Assembly (NCBI RefSeq): GCF_000754805.1
Contig: NZ_KN150731.1
Span: 4,617,642-4,681,641, forward strand
DNA: 64,000 nt
Direction of reading: 5' to 3'
Source of the DNA: Yersinia frederiksenii ATCC 33641
GTDB taxonomy: Bacteria; Pseudomonadota; Gammaproteobacteria; Enterobacterales; Enterobacteriaceae
The notes under the pieces were generated by a model that saw only the letters and a program-made list of their open reading frames with translations, was not told where the DNA came from and ran no database searches. Position numbers and translations under genes: made by a program. Below, in pieces: positions 57,615 through 64,000 of the stretch (positions are counted from its first letter, which is position 1; each line of letters begins with the position of its first letter).

Positions 57615-58243
57615 CAGTTACCTGCCAATAACTGGTGTTGCAGAGCGAAATGCACTAGCTCGACGGTGGTTTCGCAATTCAATTTACCCAGAATATTGGC
57701 GCGATGGACATGGACAGTTTTATGGCTGAGAAAGAGTTGCTCGGCAATGGATTTGACACTGATTCCATTGATCAGTAGTTGGAAAACTTCTTTTTCCCGT
57801 GGTGTGAGAACGGCCAGTTGTTGCGGTTGTTGTGGCATGTGGCGCAATGCCCGCAGAGCATCGGCACACAGATAAAAGCCGCCACCACTGACAGTACGGA
57901 GTGCTTGTACCAATTCATCCGGGCCACAACGTTTGGTCAGATAGCCACTGGCACCTGCATCCATCGCGCTTTGTACAAATGCGGTGGTGTCATAGATGCT
58001 CAGAATTATGGCGCGGAAATGGGGGATTTTCTGGCGCAGACGTTTGAGCAAACTTAATCCACTTTCGTCTGGCATTGAAATATCCATGACGGCGACATGC
58101 ACATCAATATTGGGCAAATCGGCCCAAGCCTCAGCCGCTGAACCATATTCGCCAACAATACGAATATCTTTTTCCAGCGATAACAACTGCGCAAAACCCG
58201 AGCGGACGACAATATGGTCATCTATCAATGCGACGTTAATCAT
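57614..58243 (-). CDS. uhpA: UhpA, NarL-type response regulator
   Basis: The 209-residue protein has a receiver domain (VALIDDHIVVRSGFAQLLSLE; acceptor Asp in VAVMDISMPDESGL, near residue 54) and a LuxR-type helix-turn-helix (LTPREKEVFQLLINGISVKSIAEQLFLSHKTVHVHRANIL pattern). In E. coli UhpA activates uhpT. No uhpT is in the window; the adjacent afuABC is the natural candidate target. First gene of uhpABC. Confidence 0.94.
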   Translation of the reverse strand: MINVALIDDHIVVRSGFAQLLSLEKDIRIVGEYGSAAEAWADLPNIDVHVAVMDISMPDESGLSLLKRLRQKIPHFRAIILSIYDTTAFVQSAMDAGASGYLTKRCGPDELVQALRTVSGGGFYLCADALRALRHMPQQPQQLAVLTPREKEVFQLLINGISVKSIAEQLFLSHKTVHVHRANILGKLNCETTVELVHFALQHQLLAGN

Positions 58244-58384
58244 GATTCTTCATTATTGCGGAACACAGTCTGCATGATGCTCATCAATCATTAGCGTGGC
58301 AATAATTGTTATCAGAAATGTAAGAGGCTTAACATATGCAAGATAAATCCGACCAAGGAATAGGCATTTGTTACTGAAAAATGT

Positions 58385-58412
58385 GGCGCTCCACAGGAGG
58401 GTGTGGAGCGCC
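58385..58412 (-). terminator. Intrinsic terminator of the dpiBA genes
   Basis: GGCGCTCCACA (58385-58395) and TGTGGAGCGCC (58402-58412) form a perfect 11-base-pair stem with a 6-base loop; on the minus strand it is followed by CATTTTTC. It lies 20 bases after the response-regulator stop. Confidence 0.85.
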
Positions 58413-58432
58413 GGTGGTGGGGGATTGAGCTA

Positions 58433-59119
58433 TTACAGCGGTTTTTTGCTGCGATAAATACGTTGTGGGCGACCAACCTTGCCATAAATAATCTCGGCTT
58501 GCAGGGCTTGATTAGCGGCGCAGAACTCCAGATAACGGCGGGCGGTAGTCCGGCTTAATCCGAGTGCTTGTGCAACATTTTCCGCGGTGTACTCATCGGC
58601 ATTATTACTGAATAGAGTCTGGATTTTGTCCAGCGTCATTTGGTCAATCCCCAATGGCAATGTCACTTTCTGCTCGCCACGGGCATAGGTGTTATACATT
58701 TCATCAATTTGGCGCTGATTGACCTTAGTACCGTCCTGCAACACTTGATGGCGGTGACTGTAGCGGGCTAATGACTGTTCTAGCCGCTCATAAGCCACCG
58801 GTTTTATCAGGTAATCAAAAACCCCATAACGAATCGCTTCTGATACGGTTTCGCTATCACTGGCCGCAGTGACGAAAATAATGCCACCAGAAAACCCCTG
58901 TAGCGTCAATTCACGTAATAATTACAAACCTCTTCCATCCGGCAGATAGTTATCCAGCAGAATCAAATCAGGATGAAAACGAGCCACCATACTGCGGGCT
59001 TGTTGCAAATTACCCGCCAGCCAAACTTCACGGCAATAACTGCTCTGCTTGATGAATTCTGCGTGCATTTCTGCCAGTGGAGTTTCGTCTTCTACCACTA
59101 AAATATTAAGCCATTCCAT
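58433..59119 (-). pseudogene. dpiA: DpiA/CitB-type response regulator, interrupted by an in-frame stop
   Basis: The reading frame 59119-58433 encodes a complete 228-codon CitB-family regulator except that codon 66 is TAA (58922-58924). Before the stop lie VVEDETPLAEMH and acceptor Asp 56 in LILLDNYLPDGRGL; after it, in the same frame, come LLRELTLQG, the switch and YLIKPVAYERLEQSL, then a C-terminal helix-turn-helix (AENVAQALGLSRTTARRYLEF and GKVGRPQRIY). A single change from GAA would give the stop. Only a truncated receiver is made unless the stop is read through; a TTG at 58907-58909 might restart the rest. Sequencing error cannot be excluded. Confidence 0.88.
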
Positions 59120-59140
59120 AGGATCTCCCCGTCTTTGAGA

Positions 59141-60805
59141 TCAATGCGTCTTCGGAATAAAGACTGTAAATAAGGTGCCGCGCGGCGGATTCTCTTCTAT
59201 CGTAATGGTGCCGCCACTTTGCTGAACATAAGTCGCGACCAAATACAGGCCAATACCATGATCATCGGAATTTTTGGAACTGATACCGCGTTCGAACAAA
59301 CTGTCCTGTAGTTGCGGGTCAATACCGCAACCATGGTCAGCGACCTCTAAAATTAGGTCATCGCCCTCATCAGACAGGTAAATTTCAACCTGCTTATCAC
59401 CCTCTGGGTTTTTCAAGCTGGCTTCAAAAGCATTATCCAGCAAGTTTCCCATAATGGCGGCCAATTCATTTTCGCCAATATTGGGCGGCAGATTAGCTAA
59501 CTGGCAACCCGGAACAAAGTTTAACGTCAACCCTAACTCCCGTGCCCGGTGGTATTTACCAAACAGTAACGCCGCAATCTGTCGGTTATTGAAGGCAGTA
59601 CGTAACATATCAATCAGCGCCTGATGGGAGGATGACTCGGTTTTTACCATCTCTAAAGCCCGGTCAAACTCTTTCATCTGCAATAAGCCACTCATGGTCG
59701 ACATCCAATTCAAATGCTCGTGGCGTACTGTGCGCAGATTCTCGACATATTGCTTAATCTGACTGAGTTGAGCACTGAGAGTATGGATATCATCCTGACT
59801 ACGGAAACTCACCACCCAGCCTTGAAACACTCCCTCCTCTGACCAAATACCGGCACGGTTAGCGATGGCATTCAAGCCATTGAAAGTACAAAGTTCATCT
59901 TGGCGATTATCACCGGCTTGATCGTGAAAGAAATGGTCAGGAGAAACCACTTCACTAACTTTTCGACCAATCAACTGCTGTGGCGTGGCAGATATGTGCA
60001 GCATTTTACGCGCATTTTGATTGATTGCAGTGATCCTTCCCTCAGGATCTACGGCTAATAGCCCTTCAAATACCGCCCCGAACAGAGCCTCTTGCTGGCG
60101 TAAAACTCGGGCTATCTCTTTAGGTTCCATCCCCATCATTTGGCGGCGAATATGGTTGGCAAATTGCCATGACAGCAGCAGTAATACCGCCAGAACAATG
60201 AGAAAAGAGTGGGTGAGTGGCAGGAGGTAAACCAGTCGCCAGTGGTCTATTTTGCTGATCAGATAACCCAGAGAAACCACCCCGATAATTTTTCCCTGTT
60301 CATCACGAATTGGGGTTTTGGCGCGCATAGCTTCACCCATCGAGCCTTTGCCGAAAATAATATAGCTCTCACCGCGTTCCAACGCACCGGGCTTAGTCCA
60401 CTGCATCGGGTAACCAATCTTCTCCGGATTAGGGTGATAAAGGCGAATCGACTGGGTGTCACCTATCACGAGGTAATCAAGATCTGAGGTATTGCCGAGC
60501 TTGCCGACAATGTTTGCCAACTGGGCTTTATCACGATGTTTCACGGCATTGACTACAGAATCCATCGACGCAATTATTTTGGCCTGATTCATTGCGGTCT
60601 TACTGACTTGATCCAGCAGGTATTGTTCAAAATTGTGGCTGAGAAACCGATCCAATGCCCCGGTCAACAGGATTGAAACAGTTAATAGCAGGAGGAATAT
60701 ACGTAGCGGGAAGGCCATATTTTTCAATCGGCTCCATATTCGGCCACGCCATGTTAATTTTCCTACTGTGCAAGGAATCGACAAGCTACTCACCTTAATT
60801 AACAA
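59141..60805 (-). CDS. dpiB: DpiB/CitA-type sensor histidine kinase for citrate
   Basis: The 554-residue protein has a membrane helix (about 32-50), a periplasmic PDC/PAS citrate sensor (about 55-200) with IRLYHPNPEKIGYPMQW and GKGSMGEAMRAKTPI, a second helix, a cytoplasmic PAS (about 240-330), the histidine in LRTVRHEHLNWMSTMSGLLQM and a HATPase (NLLDNAFEAS, DHGCGIDP, HGIGLYL). It is close to E. coli DpiB. The TTG at 60805 has AAGGA well placed upstream; an ATG at 60718 (MAFPLRIFLL) is an alternative that would lose about 29 residues. Its partner regulator is interrupted. Confidence 0.9.
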   Translation of the reverse strand: MLIKVSSLSIPCTVGKLTWRGRIWSRLKNMAFPLRIFLLLLTVSILLTGALDRFLSHNFEQYLLDQVSKTAMNQAKIIASMDSVVNAVKHRDKAQLANIVGKLGNTSDLDYLVIGDTQSIRLYHPNPEKIGYPMQWTKPGALERGESYIIFGKGSMGEAMRAKTPIRDEQGKIIGVVSLGYLISKIDHWRLVYLLPLTHSFLIVLAVLLLLSWQFANHIRRQMMGMEPKEIARVLRQQEALFGAVFEGLLAVDPEGRITAINQNARKMLHISATPQQLIGRKVSEVVSPDHFFHDQAGDNRQDELCTFNGLNAIANRAGIWSEEGVFQGWVVSFRSQDDIHTLSAQLSQIKQYVENLRTVRHEHLNWMSTMSGLLQMKEFDRALEMVKTESSSHQALIDMLRTAFNNRQIAALLFGKYHRARELGLTLNFVPGCQLANLPPNIGENELAAIMGNLLDNAFEASLKNPEGDKQVEIYLSDEGDDLILEVADHGCGIDPQLQDSLFERGISSKNSDDHGIGLYLVATYVQQSGGTITIEENPPRGTLFTVFIPKTH

Positions 60806-61204
60806 ATATCCTTCGTTCTTGAGGTTGCAGATTTGCTGACTGTCTATCTGTAGCCCTAAATTTTCGAGATATTAGAATCTATGGCATTAACATAAGTTAA
60901 TTTAAGAAATAATTAAATAGCTAAGAGAAATAAAAATACATATTAATAATTAAGAAAATTAAAACCATTAAATAACTTATATTTACTCTCTTATATGTGA
61001 AATAGGTCAATTAACCGCGCTATTTTTATGTTTAGCATGTGCTCGCTATTTAATTAAAATTAAAAATCAGTCTGTTTTGATTTATTTTAAATTGTTGTTT
61101 TTATGTGAATATTTTATTTAAAGAGTCTGTTTTTATTTATTTTATTCTCAATATTTTAACTTGTTCTTTATTTGTTATGTAAACGTTATGGTAGAGAGTG
61201 AATT
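60806..61204. promoter_or_regulatory. Divergent control region between dpiB and citC, with a possible CRP site
   Basis: About 400 very AT-rich bases separating the divergent dpiBA and citCDEF units; the promoters and DpiA sites should be here. TGTGA-AATAGG-TCAAT at 60996-61011 is a plausible CRP site (left half perfect, right half three of five). A CRP site would agree with known catabolite control of citrate genes. A GTTGCAG remnant of the dispersed repeat lies near 60823. No gene is supported. Confidence 0.5.
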
Positions 61205-62281
61205 ATGGACACGGTATTTAATCGAATTAATCGTTCAGACCACCAACAGATTGCAGAAATAACGCGATTCTTGCGGGCTAATGATCTGAATATAGATACC
61301 ACTGTTGAGGTGTTTATTACCGTAAGCCGTAATGAGACGCTTGTAGCTTGTGGGGGTATTGCCGGAAATATTATCAAATGTGTGGCAATTAGCGAGCAAG
61401 TCAGAGGTGAAGGGTTGGCATTAACACTGGCAACAGAGTTGGTCAATTTGGCTTACGAACGTCATCACAGCCACCTGTTTATTTATACCAAAACTAGAAA
61501 TGAAAGCTTATTTAAAGCCTGTGGCTTTTATCCTATCGCAAGTGTCCCCGGTATTGTGGTGCTGATGGAAAATAGTGACTGCCGCTTGCAGCGCTATGCC
61601 AAACAATTGAGTCAATTACGCCAGCCAGGACAAAAAATTGGCAGCATCGTAATGAATGCCAATCCATTTACCCGCGGACACCAATATTTAGTTCGCCAGG
61701 CTGCGGCACAGTGTGATTGGTTACATCTATTTTTGGTGAAAGAAGATAATTCCCGTTTTCCTTATGAAGACCGGCTGCAATTAGTCCTTGAGGGCACACA
61801 AGATATCACTAATCTCACCGTGCACCCCGGTTCGGAATATATGATTTCTCGAGCCACCTTCCCGTGTTATTTCATTAAAGATCAAGGCGTGGCAGACGAC
61901 TGCTATACCGAAATTGACTTAAAAATATTCCGCCAATATTTGGCTCCGGCACTAGGGGTGACTCACCGTTTTGTTGGTACCGAACCATTTTGTACTGTGA
62001 CCGCCAAATATAACCGCGACATGGGCTTCTGGTTAGAAACGCCGTCATTGCCATATCCGCCAATTTTACTGGTAGAGATTGAGCGCCTTAAATACCACAA
62101 CACCGCAATTTCCGCCTCTTGGGTACGCAAATTATTGGCGCAGGGGGACGGTGAAACCATTCGTAAATTAGTCCCGCCTGCCACTTGCCACTATCTACAG
62201 CGGTTGTTGGCACAACGTGCACAAAAAACGGTGAGTGCGGAGAAGCTCGGCACACCAGCAAAGAATCCAGCCCTGTTTTAG
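61205..62281 (+). CDS. citC: Citrate lyase ligase (acetylating)
   Basis: CitC acetylates the prosthetic group of the lyase acyl carrier protein, using acetate and ATP. The 358-residue protein has an N-terminal GNAT-like half (VAISEQVRGEGLALTLATELV) and a C-terminal nucleotidyltransferase-like half with the HIGH-type motif in IVMNANPFTRGHQYLVRQAA, then FLVKEDNSRFPYEDRLQLV and SASWVRKLL. GTGAAT precedes the ATG; the ribosome-binding site (GGTAGAGAG) is fair. First gene of citCDEF. Confidence 0.95.
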   Translation: MDTVFNRINRSDHQQIAEITRFLRANDLNIDTTVEVFITVSRNETLVACGGIAGNIIKCVAISEQVRGEGLALTLATELVNLAYERHHSHLFIYTKTRNESLFKACGFYPIASVPGIVVLMENSDCRLQRYAKQLSQLRQPGQKIGSIVMNANPFTRGHQYLVRQAAAQCDWLHLFLVKEDNSRFPYEDRLQLVLEGTQDITNLTVHPGSEYMISRATFPCYFIKDQGVADDCYTEIDLKIFRQYLAPALGVTHRFVGTEPFCTVTAKYNRDMGFWLETPSLPYPPILLVEIERLKYHNTAISASWVRKLLAQGDGETIRKLVPPATCHYLQRLLAQRAQKTVSAEKLGTPAKNPALF

Positions 62282-62363
62282 TCGACTAAAGCAGGGCGCA
62301 AAGATAGGGACTGATACGTAAGTCAGCAACCACGAAATTGAAGACAAGTTAATCAGGTGAAAA

Positions 62364-62660
62364 ATGAAAATTATCAGAGAGGCCGTCGCTGGAACGCTGG
62401 AGTCAAGCGACGTCATGGTGCGAATTGCGCCATTGAATCCACCCGAAGTAGACCTGCAAATTCACAGCAGTGTGGATAAGCAGTTTGGTGAAGCCATTCG
62501 ATACAGCGTATTGGCGTTACTGGAACAGTATCGGGTTAGCGGAGTGCAACTGATTATTGACGATAAAGGTGCACTGGATTGCGTTTTGCAAGCTCGGTTA
62601 GAGACTGCTCTGCTCAGGGCCTGTGATGAAAAAATTCTGCCATGGAGAGCTTCACTGTGA
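62364..62660 (+). CDS. citD: Citrate lyase gamma subunit (acyl carrier protein)
   Basis: The 98-residue protein carries the prosthetic-group serine at position 14 ([15 protein letters not shown]), to which phosphoribosyl-dephospho-CoA is attached, and the family block [19 protein letters not shown]. It holds the acetyl thioester exchanged for citryl. AGGTG precedes the ATG; its TGA overlaps the citE GTG start. Confidence 0.95.
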   Translation: MKIIREAVAGTLESSDVMVRIAPLNPPEVDLQIHSSVDKQFGEAIRYSVLALLEQYRVSGVQLIIDDKGALDCVLQARLETALLRACDEKILPWRASL

Positions 62661-63550
62661 AACCTGAAATGAAAAACAGAATGCGCCGCAGCATGTTGTT
62701 TGTTCCCGGTGCTAATGCCGCAATGGTCAGTAATGCTTTTATTTATCAGGCTGATGCATTGATGTTTGATCTGGAAGACTCCGTCATCCTGCGTGAAAAA
62801 GATGCCGCCCGACGTTTGGTTTATCACGCCCTCCAACATCCGCTTTACCAAGATGTGGAAACCATCGTGCGTGTCAATGCATTGGACTCAGCTTACGGTT
62901 TGGCAGATTTGGAAGCTGTGGTGCGTGGTGGCGCGGATATCGTGCGTTTACCTAAAACAGATAACGCGAAAGATGTGGAAGATATGGCGCAAGAAATCAA
63001 CCGTATCGAGGCGGAGTGTGGTCGTGAAGTGGGGAGCACCGGCTTGTTAGCCGCGATTGAGTCGGCGCAGGGCATTACTCAGGCATTGGCTATTGCACAA
63101 GCCTCTCCGCGTTTGATGGGGATCGCTTTGGGTGCAGAGGACTATGTTCGCAACTTGCGCACCGAACGTTCACCGGAGGGTATTGAACTGCTGTTTGCGC
63201 GCTGCTCAATTTTACAGGCCGCTCGCGCTGTCGGCATCCAAGCCTTCGATACCGTGTATTCCGATGCCAATAACGAAGCGGGTTTCTTGCAGGAAGCCGC
63301 CCTCATCAAGCAATTGGGATTTGATGGCAAATCACTGATTAACCCCCGCCAAATCGAGCTGTTACACAACCTCTATGCCCCGACCGAAAAAGAAGTTCGC
63401 CATGCACAAGCAGTTGTCGATGCCGCCGCAGCAGCAGAGGCCGAAGGGCGAGGTGTGGTTTCCCTGAACGGCAAGATGGTGGATAGCCCAGTGATTGAGC
63501 GGGCGCGGTTGGTTTTACAACGTGCGGTCAGTGGCCTGCGTGAGGAATAA
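62657..63550 (+). CDS. citE: Citrate lyase beta subunit (citryl-CoA lyase)
   Basis: The 297-residue HpcH/HpaI-family lyase cleaves citryl-ACP to acetyl-ACP and oxaloacetate. It has [32 protein letters not shown] (metal ligand), [28 protein letters not shown] and [21 protein letters not shown] chose GTG at 62657: it shares GTGA with the citD stop and has GGAGAG (62644-62649) at the right distance. An ATG at 62642 would use that stretch as coding and has no ribosome-binding site. Confidence 0.94.
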   Translation: MKPEMKNRMRRSMLFVPGANAAMVSNAFIYQADALMFDLEDSVILREKDAARRLVYHALQHPLYQDVETIVRVNALDSAYGLADLEAVVRGGADIVRLPKTDNAKDVEDMAQEINRIEAECGREVGSTGLLAAIESAQGITQALAIAQASPRLMGIALGAEDYVRNLRTERSPEGIELLFARCSILQAARAVGIQAFDTVYSDANNEAGFLQEAALIKQLGFDGKSLINPRQIELLHNLYAPTEKEVRHAQAVVDAAAAAEAEGRGVVSLNGKMVDSPVIERARLVLQRAVSGLREE

Positions 63551-63553
63551 GAG

Positions 63554-64000
63554 ATGAATAGGCAACAACGAGTAGAAAGTCTAAGTCATTGTCAGGATAA
63601 CAGCCCGGCATATCACCTGTATCAGAACACTTCTAAAGCCAATTTACAGGCGCAGAAACCTCGCAACATCAAGATTTGTGATTCTTTGGAAAGCGCAATC
63701 CGCCGCTCTGGATTGCAAGATGGTATGACCATCTCGTTTCACCATGCTTTCCGGGCTGGTGATTTAACCTTGAATTTGGTGATGAATGCCATTGCTGCTA
63801 TGGGATTCAAAAATCTGCGGTTGGCTTCCAGTTCCCTCAGCGATTGCCACTCGCCGTTAGTTGAGCATATCCGAAATGGTGTGGTGAGTGAGATTTATAC
63901 CTCTGGTATGCGCGGGCCTCTGGCTGAGGAAGTGTCACGCGGGTTATTGGCGAAACCGGTTCAGGTTCATTCCCACGGCGGTCGCGTTAATTTAATCGAG
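63554..64000 (+). CDS. citF: Citrate lyase alpha subunit (citrate-ACP transferase), 5' part
   Basis: The ATG at 63554, behind GAGGAATAAG, opens a frame that runs off the window after 149 codons. It reads CDSLESAIRRSGLQDGMTISFHHAFRAGDLTLNLVM and MGFKNLRLASSSLSDCHSPLVEHI, the CoA-transferase-like start of CitF. The subunit swaps the acetyl group on CitD for citrate. It follows citE by three bases. Confidence 0.93.
   Translation, partial: MNRQQRVESLSHCQDNSPAYHLYQNTSKANLQAQKPRNIKICDSLESAIRRSGLQDGMTISFHHAFRAGDLTLNLVMNAIAAMGFKNLRLASSSLSDCHSPLVEHIRNGVVSEIYTSGMRGPLAEEVSRGLLAKPVQVHSHGGRVNLIE

Overview
The window reads as chromosomal DNA of an enterobacterium, most probably a Yersinia of the enterocolitica group. 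The clues are the Salmonella-type cbi/cob operon directly behind pocR, a yeeO-type MATE gene near twin tRNA-Asn genes (the same neighbourhood as in Escherichia coli, and the tRNA family used by the Yersinia high-pathogenicity island), AfuABC beside UhpABC, and several short palindromic intergenic repeats of a kind familiar from Yersinia. The genus call is inference; no rRNA or core marker other than argG is present.

Layout. 1-81 is the 3' end of pocR. 486-18210 is one long plus-strand operon behind a cobalamin riboswitch, encoding anaerobic B12 synthesis (cbiABCDETFGHJKLMNQOP, cobU, cobS, cobC, cobT); most genes overlap by 1-20 bases. 18363-22696 holds a purine-nucleoside locus (xapR-like regulator, an inserted EamA exporter, xapA, xapB). 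22806-25895 holds argG (minus) and a YeeO-like MATE exporter (plus). 26284-30613 is a poorly described carbohydrate module: a 32-residue membrane peptide, a PTS-EIIC-like permease with no recognisable EIIA/EIIB chemistry, a HisA-like TIM barrel, an internal terminator, a Cof-type phosphatase and a DeoR regulator. Then come cheV, a classical autotransporter (minus), and a two-gene cassette of a GlxA-type regulator and a second-type GAPDH.

From 38036 to 49875 two identical tRNA-Asn genes (96 bp exact identity, same strand) bracket an 11.7-kb module: a five-gene Stb-like chaperone-usher fimbrial operon and an EvgA/EvgS-like phosphorelay. A TAGGA-type inverted repeat upstream of the fimbrial operon recurs in related form upstream of evgA, suggesting that the relay controls the fimbria. 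50072-58243 (minus) carries afuABC next to uhpABC, a sugar-phosphate sensing and uptake unit without uhpT in view. 58433-64000 holds the citrate-fermentation locus: dpiB/citA-like kinase, its response-regulator gene broken by an in-frame TAA, and divergent citCDEF, with citF cut by the window end.

The most interesting points are the PTS-like module with its small ORF, the GlxA-GAPDH pair, the tRNA-bracketed fimbria/EvgAS module with its shared motif, the Afu-Uhp linkage, and the interrupted citrate response regulator.
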